Origin: Marinobacterium_D sp050908845
GTDB taxonomy: Bacteria > Pseudomonadota > Gammaproteobacteria > Pseudomonadales > Balneatricaceae
DNA: 64,000 bases
Assembly (NCBI RefSeq): GCF_050908845.1
Contig: NZ_CP194171.1
Span: 1,860,001-1,924,000, forward strand
Reading direction: 5' to 3'
The stretch's first letter is position 1, and the number at the start of each line of letters is the position of its first letter. The notes under the pieces are model-generated. The model saw only the letters and a list, made by a program, of their open reading frames with translations, was not told the origin of the DNA and made no database searches. The position numbers were made by a program, and so were the translations under genes. Positions 33,113-41,720 of this stretch are shown piece by piece.

Positions 33113-33308
33113 AGGGCGGGTCCGGTTCCATTCGAGAGTAATTGAGTCCTGTTGAGGGAAGTTACGAAGTCCGTTGCAAACGGATCACCTTCAGCCCAAA
33201 AATGCGCACATTGATCGAGCGGGGGAGGGTTGGAGCAGGCGTGAGTTTTCGTCCAGACTCTGTGCTCTGTAAAAACAGTGTTCCACTTCCACTTTGAAGG
33301 GGTGATGA

Positions 33309-33905
33309 ATGAGCCGGCATGAACAGAATGACTTAACCGATCTGACCGATTTCCTGATGGAGATCGACGCCCTGAAGCGGGTTGAGCGGCGCTCCTATAT
33401 CGGTGGTGGCGGTCGCCGGGAAAACTCCGCCGAACACTCCTGGCAGCTGGCGCTGGCCTGCTGGTCGATCTCGCGCCGCTTCAATCTTGAGGTGTCGGAG
33501 GAGAAACTGATCAAGCTGGCGCTGGTGCATGATCTCGGTGAGATCGATGCGGGCGATACCTTTCTTTACGCCAGGGAGCGCAGCAACGCCCATCAGGCGG
33601 AGCGGCGCTGCCTGGCGCGGCTGACAGCCCATGCTGGCAACAGCATTCCCGAGCTTGCCGATCTCTGGGAGGAGCAGGAGACCGGCCGCAGTATCGAAAC
33701 CCGGCTGCTTAAAGTTGTCGATCGTCTGCTGCCTTTTCTGCTCAATGTAAAAAGCGAAGGCCGCACCTGGGTCGAGCTTGGCATCAGCCGGTCCCAGGTG
33801 CTTGCCGCGCACGCCTTTATCGCCGAGGAGTTCCCGCAGATCCATGACTGGATGCTGGCGCAGATCGATAACGCGGTGGAGCGGGGCTGGTTGAAGCCGG
33901 AATAG
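33309..33905 (+). CDS. HD-domain hydrolase (YfbR/HDDC2-like)
   Basis: A 198-residue HD-domain protein. The metal site is visible: His43 in SAEHSWQLAL, His74-Asp75 in LVHDLGEIDAGD, and Asp138 in KVVDRLLPF. It most resembles the YfbR/HDDC2 group, whose characterised members are 5'-deoxynucleotidases that trim dNMPs. The substrate in this case is inferred from the family. The Shine-Dalgarno AAGGGGTGATG overlaps the start region at ATG 33309. It is convergent with nothing and followed by a MAPEG gene 92 nt downstream in the same direction. Confidence 0.8.
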   Translation: MSRHEQNDLTDLTDFLMEIDALKRVERRSYIGGGGRRENSAEHSWQLALACWSISRRFNLEVSEEKLIKLALVHDLGEIDAGDTFLYARERSNAHQAERRCLARLTAHAGNSIPELADLWEEQETGRSIETRLLKVVDRLLPFLLNVKSEGRTWVELGISRSQVLAAHAFIAEEFPQIHDWMLAQIDNAVERGWLKPE

Positions 33906-33997
33906 ACCGGGTTTTAGAGGCCAGCGCAGAACCGAGGCTCACGCAGCGGCGTATAGGTGGATACATTTATCCTCTCTGTGCCGAAGGAGTGTGCACT

Positions 33998-34387
33998 ATG
34001 GCTGTTGTCCTTTATGTCCTTATTCTGCTCGCGATTGCGCCTGTATTTCTGGCCGGTGTGGCAGTACGCTGCCGGCTAAAGCAGTTTGGCAAGATCGATA
34101 ATAACCATCCGCGAGCTCAGCAAAGTCAGCTTGAAGGTGTCGGCGCCCGGGCCATGGCAGCGCAGCAAAACGCCTGGGAGGCGGCGATCGTCTTCGTCAC
34201 CTCGGTCTTTATCGCTTTCGCCGCGGGCGTCCCCCTGGACGACCTGACCCTGCCTGCGCTGCTCTACCTGGTGTTCCGCCTGCTGCATGCCGTTTTTTAC
34301 CTGACGAATCTGGCCACCCTGCGCAGTATTGTCTACTGCGGCGGGCTGTTTACCTGTCTGTATATCGTCGCCAGCGCGGCGGTTTAA
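33998..34387 (+). CDS. MAPEG family membrane protein
   Basis: A 129-residue protein with four hydrophobic segments, the topology of MAPEG (membrane-associated eicosanoid and glutathione metabolism) proteins. The ATG at 33998 has AAGGAG eight bases upstream; the longer frame from 33989 starts at the ribosome site itself. Family-like patches are RAQQSQLEGVGARAMAAQQNAWEA in loop 1 and LLYLVFRLLHAVFYLTNLATLRS in the C-terminal half, where MAPEG proteins have a conserved Arg. Bacterial members are mostly of unknown function; a few have glutathione transferase or peroxidase activity. Confidence 0.8.
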   Translation: MAVVLYVLILLAIAPVFLAGVAVRCRLKQFGKIDNNHPRAQQSQLEGVGARAMAAQQNAWEAAIVFVTSVFIAFAAGVPLDDLTLPALLYLVFRLLHAVFYLTNLATLRSIVYCGGLFTCLYIVASAAV

Positions 34388-34495
34388 TCGCGGTGACTAC
34401 AAAACTTCGCTTCAACATGGCAAAATTATTGCTTATGCCCGGTTCGCCGGGCATTTATGTATCCAGAGTTGGTTTTGCCTCGGAGTGTTGGTTCT

Positions 34496-34924
34496 ATGTC
34501 CCTGTTTCTGCGTCGCTTTATCCGCACGGTGCTGGTAATTACCCTGCCGTTTACGCTATCGGCCTGTGTAACCAACGGCCTGATGATGGATAACAGCGCC
34601 GGCGCCAATGGCTATGAGATCGGCTTCCATGATGGCCGTCACAGTGGATTGAACGGCGCAACCGACCTGTCGACCTCTCTGATCAAGGACCTCACGCGCT
34701 ACCAAGCGGATGAGCGTTACCGTGAAGGCTGGCTGGCGGGCCAGGAAGAGGGCGCGCGGATCCGCGCTGAACTTGCCTCGCTGCGCGCCAATAAAACAGC
34801 CAAGGCAACCAAACCCAAGTCTCAGGCGCAGGGTAATAAAATGCCGGATATGGCCCGCCCTGAAGATGAAGTCCTGGAGCGATCCTCGATCAATACCATC
34901 GATTCTTCCAGCATCAAATTCTGA
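34496..34924 (+). CDS. Small lipoprotein of unknown function
   Basis: A 142-residue predicted lipoprotein. The start ATG 34496 has GGAG ten bases upstream; a longer frame from 34457 is not supported. A basic, hydrophobic N-terminus ends in the lipobox TLSAC (Cys near residue 23). The mature region contains short Gly-rich helical units NGYEIGFHDGRHSGLNG and ERYREGWLAGQEEGARI, similar to glycine-zipper or DUF2799-like repeats, then a Lys/Ala-rich charged tail. I do not recognise the family. It follows the MAPEG gene by 108 nt. Confidence 0.6.
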   Translation: MSLFLRRFIRTVLVITLPFTLSACVTNGLMMDNSAGANGYEIGFHDGRHSGLNGATDLSTSLIKDLTRYQADERYREGWLAGQEEGARIRAELASLRANKTAKATKPKSQAQGNKMPDMARPEDEVLERSSINTIDSSSIKF

Positions 34925-35000
34925 CATGGCATAAAGCGGGAGGCAGGAGCCGTTATTCGCGTCTAGAGTTACAGGTGTCCAAAAACAAGAGAGAGACGCC

Positions 35001-35471
35001 ATGCTACTCAAAGGTTCCTGCCACTGCGGTGCCGTTCACTTCAGTGTCGAGTCACCTCACCCTTACCCCTATAATCTTTGCTACTGCTCGATCTGCCGCA
35101 AGACGGCGGGGGGCGGTGGTTTTGCCATCAATCTGGGCGCACTGGCCGAGTCGCTGGAAGTAGAGGGCTCGGAAAACCTCAGCATCTACCACGCCCGCAT
35201 CGACGGTGAGAAGAGCAATGGCGAACGCCACTTCTGTGCGACCTGCGGCAGCGCACTCTGGGTCTATGACAGCCGCTGGCCGGAGCTGATCCATCCCTTT
35301 GCCTCCGCCATCGATTCCGAGCTGCCGGTACCTCCGCAACGTACCCACCTGATGCTGGGAAGCAAGGCCTCCTGGGTACCGGTTAATGCTGACGAGGACG
35401 ATCAGTGTTTTGAAGAGTACCCCGAGGAAAGCCTGGCCCAGTGGCATCAGCGTAATGGCCTGGTGAGTTAG
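35001..35471 (+). CDS. GFA family zinc-binding protein (second copy)
   Basis: A 156-residue GFA-family protein. Cysteines for two zinc ions appear in CHCGAVHF (near residue 9), YCSICRK (near 30) and FCATCGSALWVYD (near 78). The N-terminus MLLKGSCHCGAV is typical of the family. It is only distantly similar to the GFA protein at 28463, so the two look like separate acquisitions rather than a recent duplication. AGAGAGACGCC precedes the ATG. The family link to glutathione-formaldehyde chemistry is weak for most members. Confidence 0.88.
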   Translation: MLLKGSCHCGAVHFSVESPHPYPYNLCYCSICRKTAGGGGFAINLGALAESLEVEGSENLSIYHARIDGEKSNGERHFCATCGSALWVYDSRWPELIHPFASAIDSELPVPPQRTHLMLGSKASWVPVNADEDDQCFEEYPEESLAQWHQRNGLVS

Positions 35472-35515
35472 CCTTAACAACGGGCTGACGACCTCCGGCC
35501 GCCAGCCCTGTCAGA

Positions 35516-36097
35516 TCAGGCGGCGGACGCCTGGGCGACACTGCCGCGTTCCAGCATAACAGTCACCGGGCGGCAGACCGTGTTGCAGACCGGTGAGTGT
35601 TCCCGCGCGAAGGCCAGCAGGTCATCCAGCTCCGCATCACTGCAATCCGCCTTGATATCCATGCGGATGCGGATATTGCGATAGCCGGCGTAGACCTCCG
35701 GGTCCAGATCCAGCAGCCCCTGCAGATCTATATCCCCCTCAAGCTCTGTGGCGATCGATTCGATGTTGATGCCACGTGCCGTTGCATGCAGCACCGTGGT
35801 GGTGGTGACACAGCCTGCCAGCGCGTGTAGCAGAAACTCCACCGGGTTCGCACCTTCATTGTCGCCGAGCAGTACCGGTGGCTCACCGTTGGTAAATACG
35901 AAGGGCCTGGTACGTGAGCGGTCCTCTTTTCCCGCGCCGTAGAAACCCTGAATCATGGAACGGTTCTCTCCGCCATTGATCCAGCCGTTACGGGCGCGGA
36001 AACGGAACTGCGCCAGGTCGGGATCAGCACTCAGTGCGTTGACGGTATCGGTCATCTGCTGCAGGTTCAGGCCGTTACGGGTGTCGATAGTGTTCAT
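35516..36097 (-). CDS. OsmC family peroxiredoxin-like protein
   Basis: A 193-residue OsmC-family protein. The two redox cysteines typical of OsmC/Ohr are present: Cys96 in HALAGCVTTT and Cys171 in HSPVCNTV. OsmC/Ohr proteins reduce organic hydroperoxides using a Cys pair recycled by lipoylated or thiol donors. The N-terminal extension (about 30 residues before the core) is longer than in Ohr. The gene is convergent with the GFA gene and divergent from the GlxA-type regulator, with the 15-bp tandem array between them. Confidence 0.85.
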   Translation of the reverse strand: MNTIDTRNGLNLQQMTDTVNALSADPDLAQFRFRARNGWINGGENRSMIQGFYGAGKEDRSRTRPFVFTNGEPPVLLGDNEGANPVEFLLHALAGCVTTTTVLHATARGINIESIATELEGDIDLQGLLDLDPEVYAGYRNIRIRMDIKADCSDAELDDLLAFAREHSPVCNTVCRPVTVMLERGSVAQASAA

Positions 36098-36210
36098 GAT
36101 GTACCTCTTTTTATCGTCGCTGTTTCTATAATCACTGCAGGGTCAGATTAGGGCCTGGCGTCTCTGCTGATCAGCAGCATTCAGGTCAACAGCGGTTCAT
36201 TCGTGCCACT

Positions 36211-36270
36211 ATCGTCAGCAGAGGCATCGTCAGCAAAAGCATCGTCGGCGTAACTATCGTCAGCGCCGCT
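36211..36270. repeat. Four 15-bp tandem repeats upstream of the GlxA-type regulator
   Basis: ATCGTCAGC-type cores start at 36211, 36226, 36241 (one substitution, ATCGTCGGC) and 36256: exact 15-bp period, four copies, with variable 6-bp fill between. The array lies 30 nt upstream of the regulator's ATG and also reads as in-frame A-D-D-x-x units on the minus strand. Confidence 0.8.
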
Positions 36271-36299
36271 TTCGTTTCTGTCCCGGGGCGAGGCGAGAA

Positions 36300-37322
36300 A
36301 TGAAAAAAGGGCATAGCAGCACCACCGATGTTCTGATTCTGGCGGTACCTGAAACCGCCGGATCGGCACTTTATGGCATGGTCGATGTGCTCAGTGCGGC
36401 TGGAAACCTGTGGCAGACACTCACCGGACAGGCTGAATCCCGGCGGCCATTTCGCGTGCGAGTCATCTCGGACAGAGTCCAGCCGTTCAGCTGCGGTAAC
36501 GGGATTCCGGTTACGCCGGAGTGTTCGATCGGGCAAGCCCCCAGCGCCGATATCATTATCCTGCCCGAGCTCTGGTTTGCCCCCGATGCCTCGTTCCGGG
36601 GAATGTACCCCCACATCATGAACTGGTTGCGGGAGCGCCACCGCCGCGGCTGTGCCATCTACTCGGCCTGTTCCGGGGCGCTGATGCTGGCCGAGAGCGG
36701 CTTGCTGGATGGTTGCCGGGCGACCTCGCACTGGGGCTATCAGGCGCTGTTCCAGCGCGATTACCCGCAGGTGGAGTTCACGCCCGAGCCCAACCTGGTG
36801 TTTGCGGATCCCGCCGGGCATATCGTCACGGCCGGTGGCACCACCTCCTGGCATGACCTGGCGCTGCATATAATCGCCCGTTATGCCGATCCCGGTGAAG
36901 CGCTGCGTATTGCCAAGGTCTACCTGCTGAAGTGGCATGGCGAAGGCCAGCTGCCGTTCGCGCCGCTGGTCAGGCGCCAGCCCCATGCCGATGCCGTGGT
37001 ACGCCGGGCAGAAGACTGGCTTGGTGAGCACTACCGTCAGGAGGGTGCGATTGCCCTGTTGGTCAGTCAGAACGCCGTGGCCGAGAGGACTCTCAAGCGC
37101 CGTTTCCGGAATGCCACTGGCTGCTCATTAATCGAGTACCTGCAGAACCTGCGGGTTGAGGCGGCCAAACATCTGCTGGAAAGCTCTGATCTGGCAATCG
37201 ATGAAATCAGTGCCGAAGTAGGCTACGAAGACGCGTCCTTTTTCCGGCGCCTGTTTAAACGCACAACGGGTATGGCGCCCAGCGAGTACCGGCGCATGTT
37301 TCGTCCGGTGGCGTTGAGCTGA
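36300..37322 (+). CDS. GlxA family AraC-type transcriptional regulator
   Basis: A 340-residue two-domain regulator. Residues 1-185 form a DJ-1/PfpI (class I glutamine amidotransferase-like) domain with VLILAVPETA, IIILPELWFAP and the nucleophile elbow AIYSACSGALMLAESG, Cys124. Residues about 225-335 form an AraC-type double HTH (RTLKRRFRNATGCSLIEYLQNLR; ISAEVGYEDASFFRRLFKRTTGMAPSEYRR). This is the GlxA family, which includes regulators of choline/carnitine and arginine catabolism; here the ligand is unknown. The ribosome site GAGGCGAG precedes ATG 36300. The 15-bp array just upstream is a candidate autoregulatory site. Confidence 0.9.
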   Translation: MKKGHSSTTDVLILAVPETAGSALYGMVDVLSAAGNLWQTLTGQAESRRPFRVRVISDRVQPFSCGNGIPVTPECSIGQAPSADIIILPELWFAPDASFRGMYPHIMNWLRERHRRGCAIYSACSGALMLAESGLLDGCRATSHWGYQALFQRDYPQVEFTPEPNLVFADPAGHIVTAGGTTSWHDLALHIIARYADPGEALRIAKVYLLKWHGEGQLPFAPLVRRQPHADAVVRRAEDWLGEHYRQEGAIALLVSQNAVAERTLKRRFRNATGCSLIEYLQNLRVEAAKHLLESSDLAIDEISAEVGYEDASFFRRLFKRTTGMAPSEYRRMFRPVALS

Positions 37323-37782
37323 ATCCCGGGATGGGCCGTTGTGCCCCCGGATTTCTGCGGGCCAGGGAGCTTTTAGTGTCAAATCGTCGAAAAAAACTGC
37401 GTGAAATTTTTTCGCTTGGGTCTGCCGGGCAGGACCCCGGGGGTTCAGGATTTTCCAAATACGCATCAAGAACATGCGTAACATCTAATGTGCGTGGTCG
37501 TTGCGGGTACTTTGTCGGCAAGGGTCAACAAATTCATTTTGTCCTTGGGGGATACGGCAGGTGGGCCTTGCCTGAACGGAAAAAAGTCTTGGCTGAGAAC
37601 GAATGTATATCAATTACTTATATTAGATATTGTTTATGTTAGTCGAAGAAAATACGCCAAAATTCCCGTGAAATAGGGTGCTTAAGCCAGACTGTTTTGC
37701 TCGGGAATACCTGCTGGCCGGTTATGCAGGGCTTGGCTATACCCTAGTTGGATATAAAAAATAATAAGGAAGGGGTATTGTC
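37323..37782. other. 460-nt intergenic region, AT-rich in its second half
   Basis: No convincing gene. It holds an 8-bp inverted repeat CGAAAAAA / TTTTTTCG (37388-37395, 37407-37414) and an A/T-rich tract near 37600-37640, which would suit a promoter for the secreted protein gene that follows. No riboswitch or RNA gene was recognised. Confidence 0.5.
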
Positions 37783-39831
37783 ATGTGCTCTCTAATGCAG
37801 CAGTGGATCAGACACTCTGCTCCACTCAATTCAGTGTTGGTACTTTTAGTGGCCGGTCCGCTCGTTGCCCCGATGGCTCTGGCAGATCGCATCACTTCAG
37901 GACCCAGCGGGGCCGTAGCGCCCGCAGCGCCAGAGTATGTCGCGGAAGGTTTTGGCGGCTTCAACCTGGATAACATCAATGTGGTTCTAAACGGAGATGG
38001 CAGCTGGTTCGACGAAATCAGCGGTGAGTATTACTTCAGCCCGGATTCGGATTACACCTATCTCGGGGCAGTCAGCAATGAAGTAGGGGAGGATGGTACC
38101 GGAACAGAAATGGGATATGTGCTGGCTAAAGACTGGCCGATCGGAGAACCTCCGGGTATCAAGGTGATCCAGGACGATGGGGGCGTTAAAGAGCCCAAAC
38201 CGGCAAACTGCATTATGGCCACCTCATACCTGGAAGAGCATTATCTGGATTCCACCGACCCCCGGCAGGTGCTCTGCAGCTCTCCTTTCCAGACTCACAA
38301 ACGCTACAAGCTCGCCATGTTGCCAGCCGCATTGGCTAACGGTGGTATCGACCTGGTATTTAACGTTGAACCAGAGATCGGCTCCCGTGATTATCAGGTA
38401 TTTCAGAAGATCAATAACTGGACGAACAGCCGCCTGGCCGGCTTCAAGATCCAGGTTGGCACAGGTGTTGGCAGCAACTTCATAGCGGCCGCTGCTGACG
38501 GGGGTGTCGGTGTCGAAAACCTTAGCCTGTCTGCGCCCACTAGTATCTGGGATCCTGACCAGCTGGCCAACTTTTCCGAGGGTTTGTTTGGCCCTCCAGA
38601 CATCAAACACGACCGCCCCGCAGGCTTTTTTGACGCCACTACCCGAGCAGGGTTCGTCTTTGCCGAGTATGAGGGCTTGGCAGAACTCTCCGGGCAGACC
38701 GACACTCTGAACTCTGGTGCAACGTTGGGCAGTGACTATAGCAATGTGCCCGACGGGGGAGGCGCTGATGGCCAGTTTGGTGCCTGGCTGCCCAACATCT
38801 GGTTGCCCCAGGGGATATTCTTTGATGATGACGGCAATCCGAATACCGACGCGGAGCTGGTTGCCTGGTTTGGTTACAATCCTGTCGAAGCCGGATACAC
38901 ATGGATGGAAGGGGCCAGTGAGGAACCTGATGAACCTGGATTTGCCCCTCTTGATGATTCAGTCATCGACGCTTGGAGTAACGACCTTTTATACACCCAG
39001 GGCGTAATTGATGACCTGGTTAACGTCGGCCTTAACTACATCGTCACCGTCGGTCAGCTCACCGCTGATTCTGACCAGTTCACTCTTCGGATCACTCCGG
39101 TTGAATCCGTATCCGCCACTGTACCGGGCTATGTAGCAAACGCATCTACACCTAACCTGAGTTATAACGGTCCGGTAGCGTTGATGATCTCTCCGGCACC
39201 TGAGTTTGAGATCGGATCCGTACTGACAGCCCGTGTCGGCGATGCGGCTGCGAATGGGGCTGTAGAGGAAATAGATCAGGTCGAAGTAACCATCAGCACC
39301 AGTACCGGGTTGAGCCAAACTCTGTTCCTTGATGAACTCGGTGAAGATCGCGGCGCGTTCGCGGCAATCCTGCCGGATGAATACAGCAACGTTGCCGTTG
39401 GCACTACAGTAACAGTCAGCTACAACGGTGCCGACGATGTCTCAACCACCGCAGTGGAACCGCAAGAACCAGTGCTCTTCACTGAGGTTTCCGTCAGTGA
39501 CTTCGCGGTACCTGACAGCCTCTTTGTAGGACAAAGCGGTAAAGTCAGCATGACGGTTACCAACGCTAAAGCCTCCGAAACCGCTGTCAGTGGGACAGCG
39601 ACCATCGTGGCTAACGGCGTCGTCATCATGGAACAGCCGTTCGAGGCGCTGGAGCCCAAAAGAAAAATCAGGTTCTCCACCAAATGGACTGCTGAAGAAG
39701 CCGGGGATGTGTCCTGGACTGCAGAAGTCCGTCTCGATGGCGAAACCGAAGCGGCCGACAGGGCCAGTGCAACAACGCTCGTCGCAGTCAAACCGGGTAA
39801 CCAAAACAGCAATAACTTTGGTAACAGGTAG
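37783..39831 (+). CDS. Secreted protein resembling choice-of-anchor F family
   Basis: A 682-residue exported protein; AAGGAAGGGG precedes the ATG. An N-terminal signal peptide ends near MALADR (residue 35). The first 430 residues form a large beta-rich domain with GGFNLDNINVVLNGDG, LAKDWPIGEPPGIKVIQ and, near the middle, DYQVFQKINNWTNSRLAG, which resembles what I recall of proteins labelled choice-of-anchor F. Residues 460-560 and 570-660 look like two Ig/CARDB-like units (DQVEVTISTSTGLSQTLFLDE; SVSDFAVPDSLFVGQSGKVSM). The C-terminus ends in a short polar tail (QNSNNFGNR) with no PEP-CTERM, LPXTG or membrane anchor, so the anchoring signal suggested by the family name is not evident here. Confidence 0.55.
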   Translation: MCSLMQQWIRHSAPLNSVLVLLVAGPLVAPMALADRITSGPSGAVAPAAPEYVAEGFGGFNLDNINVVLNGDGSWFDEISGEYYFSPDSDYTYLGAVSNEVGEDGTGTEMGYVLAKDWPIGEPPGIKVIQDDGGVKEPKPANCIMATSYLEEHYLDSTDPRQVLCSSPFQTHKRYKLAMLPAALANGGIDLVFNVEPEIGSRDYQVFQKINNWTNSRLAGFKIQVGTGVGSNFIAAAADGGVGVENLSLSAPTSIWDPDQLANFSEGLFGPPDIKHDRPAGFFDATTRAGFVFAEYEGLAELSGQTDTLNSGATLGSDYSNVPDGGGADGQFGAWLPNIWLPQGIFFDDDGNPNTDAELVAWFGYNPVEAGYTWMEGASEEPDEPGFAPLDDSVIDAWSNDLLYTQGVIDDLVNVGLNYIVTVGQLTADSDQFTLRITPVESVSATVPGYVANASTPNLSYNGPVALMISPAPEFEIGSVLTARVGDAAANGAVEEIDQVEVTISTSTGLSQTLFLDELGEDRGAFAAILPDEYSNVAVGTTVTVSYNGADDVSTTAVEPQEPVLFTEVSVSDFAVPDSLFVGQSGKVSMTVTNAKASETAVSGTATIVANGVVIMEQPFEALEPKRKIRFSTKWTAEEAGDVSWTAEVRLDGETEAADRASATTLVAVKPGNQNSNNFGNR

Positions 39832-39860
39832 TGGCCAGGCGCTTAGCCTTTCTACACTAA

Positions 39861-39886
39861 AGCAGGGGCCCAGAGTGGCCCCTGCT
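39861..39886 (+). terminator. Hairpin terminator of the secreted protein gene
   Basis: A perfect 10-bp stem (AGCAGGGGCC, CAGAGT loop, GGCCCCTGCT) followed by GCTATTTT, 30 nt after the stop at 39831. A good rho-independent candidate. Confidence 0.8.
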
Positions 39887-39934
39887 GCTATTTTAGAGAG
39901 TGGCTATTTTAGAGACCTGCTAGTTTAGATAGTG
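39887..39934. repeat. 16-bp tandem repeat, three copies
   Basis: GCTATTTTAGAGAGTG, GCTATTTTAGAGACCT and GCTAGTTTAGATAGTG follow each other with exact 16-bp spacing, directly after the hairpin and 50 nt before the GGT start codon. Likely slippage-derived, or an iterated site in the ggt leader. Confidence 0.7.
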
Positions 39935-39986
39935 CACTGTCATGATACTCAGGTGATAGCCTGAGCCGAAAAGGAGGGTGGAGACA

Positions 39987-41720
39987 ATGATGTCGATAGC
40001 GATAAAACGGGTCATCGCGGCGGCCGGTCTGGTCGCGGTCTGGAGTTGTACGCTAACCGCCGGTGCGGCGGAAGCGATACTGGAAGGCGATCGCAGTGTG
40101 CCGGTGGAGGCGCGCAAAGGTATGGTAGTGACGAGTCATTATCTGGCCACCGATGAGGCGCTAAGGGTACTGGAAGCGGGTGGTAACGCCATCGATGCGG
40201 CGGTGACGGCAGCCTTTGCGCTGGCGGTGACCCAGCCCCGCTCCGGCAATATCGGCGGTGGCGGTTTTATGCTGGTCTCTTCCGAAGAGCGCGGCGATGT
40301 GACCGCGATCGACTATCGCGAAAAGGCTCCAGCGGCGGCAAGCCGGGATATGTACCTCGATGAAAACGGCGAAGTTGTAAAGGAGCGTAGCCGCTTCAGC
40401 CACAAGGCAGCGGGCGTGCCGGGAACAGTGGCGGGCCTGGCGCTGGCGCTGGAAAAGTACGGCTCCATTACGCTGGCACAGGCGCTGGCTCCGGCGATCA
40501 AGCTGGCGGAAGAGGGCTTTGTCATTCCGCCTCGCTTCGCCCAGGGAATAGAGTCCCAGGCGGAACGGCTGAAGCAGTTTGAATCCAGCCGCAAGGTGTT
40601 TTTCAAAGCCGATGGCAGTCTTTACCAGCCCGGCGAACGTTTTGTGCAGAAGGATCTGGCAGCCACTCTGAGGCGTATCGCCGAGCAGGGTGTCCAAGGC
40701 TTCTACGAGGGTGAAACCGCCGATCTGATCGTCGCCGAGATGCAGCGCGGCGGCGGCCTGATCACCCACGAGGATCTGAAGAACTACCAGCCTGCGATCC
40801 GCAAGCCGGTGCACGGCAACTACCGCGGTTACGATATCTACTCCATGAGCCCTCCCAGCTCTGGCGGTGCGCATATTGTCGAGATCCTGAATATTCTTGA
40901 GGGTTACCCCATCGCCGATAGTGGGCTCAATTCGGCGCAGACCATTCACCTGATGTCGGAGGCGATGAAGCGTGCCTACGCTGACCGGTCCGAATACCTG
41001 GGAGATACCGACTTTGTCGATGTGCCGCTGACAGGTCTGACCTCCAAGGAATACGCCGCCAGCCTACGCGAGCAGATCGACCCGGAGCAGGCTACGCCCA
41101 GCGTGGAGATCAAACCCGGCAACCCGGCACCCTACGAGAGTAACGAGACCACCCATTTCTCCATCGTCGACAGGTATGGCAATGCGGTCTCCAACACCTA
41201 CACCATCAACTTCAGCTACGGCTCCCACATCGTTGTCGATGGTGCCGGCTTTCTACTCAATAACGAGATGGACGACTTCAGCGCCAAGCCCGGTGTCCCC
41301 AACGCCTATGGTCTGATCGGCGGCGAGGCAAACAAGATCGAGCCGAATAAGCGGATGCTCAGCTCCATGTCACCCACCATCGTCAAGAAGGATGGCAAAA
41401 ACTATATCGTCACCGGCAGTCCCGGTGGCTCACGCATTATTACCACCACACTGCAGGTGTTGATGAATGTGATCGACCATAACCTGAATATTCAGGCGGC
41501 GGTGAACGCGCCGCGCATCCACCACCAGTGGTTGCCGGACGAGATCCGTATCGAGCAGGGGATCAGCCCCGATACCATCCGCCTGCTGGAGGGCATGGGG
41601 CATAGCGTAGTGCAGAAATCCGCCATGGGGGCGATCCAGTCGATCATGGTCGGCGAGGACGGTGTCTTCTATGGCGGTGCCGATCCGCGTCGCAGTACCT
41701 CGTCTGCCAAGGGCTATTAA
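39987..41720 (+). CDS. ggt: Gamma-glutamyltransferase (periplasmic)
   Basis: A 577-residue GGT precursor. ATG 39987 has AAGGAGG nine bases upstream; the longer frame starting GTG 39978 begins at the ribosome site. The signal peptide ends near GAAEA (residue 30). The proenzyme cleaves itself before Thr388 in SNETTHFSIVD to give the large and small subunits, and that Thr is the nucleophile. GSPGGSRIITT, NNEMDDFSAKPGVPN and APRIHHQWLPDE closely match E. coli Ggt. It hydrolyses or transfers the glutamyl group of glutathione. Its stop codon abuts the stop of the convergent folE2 with no gap. Confidence 0.95.
   Translation: MMSIAIKRVIAAAGLVAVWSCTLTAGAAEAILEGDRSVPVEARKGMVVTSHYLATDEALRVLEAGGNAIDAAVTAAFALAVTQPRSGNIGGGGFMLVSSEERGDVTAIDYREKAPAAASRDMYLDENGEVVKERSRFSHKAAGVPGTVAGLALALEKYGSITLAQALAPAIKLAEEGFVIPPRFAQGIESQAERLKQFESSRKVFFKADGSLYQPGERFVQKDLAATLRRIAEQGVQGFYEGETADLIVAEMQRGGGLITHEDLKNYQPAIRKPVHGNYRGYDIYSMSPPSSGGAHIVEILNILEGYPIADSGLNSAQTIHLMSEAMKRAYADRSEYLGDTDFVDVPLTGLTSKEYAASLREQIDPEQATPSVEIKPGNPAPYESNETTHFSIVDRYGNAVSNTYTINFSYGSHIVVDGAGFLLNNEMDDFSAKPGVPNAYGLIGGEANKIEPNKRMLSSMSPTIVKKDGKNYIVTGSPGGSRIITTTLQVLMNVIDHNLNIQAAVNAPRIHHQWLPDEIRIEQGISPDTIRLLEGMGHSVVQKSAMGAIQSIMVGEDGVFYGGADPRRSTSSAKGY

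Noticed and set aside
36181..36369. A 62-codon minus-strand frame containing A-D-D-x-x repeats
   Set aside because: The peptide repeat follows automatically from the 15-bp DNA array, and the frame runs into the start of the GlxA-type gene on the other strand with no ribosome site seen. Kept only as a DNA repeat.
37323..37782. Possible riboswitch or small RNA in the 460-nt gap
   Set aside because: Only a short A/T inverted repeat was seen, with no conserved riboswitch core that I recognise.
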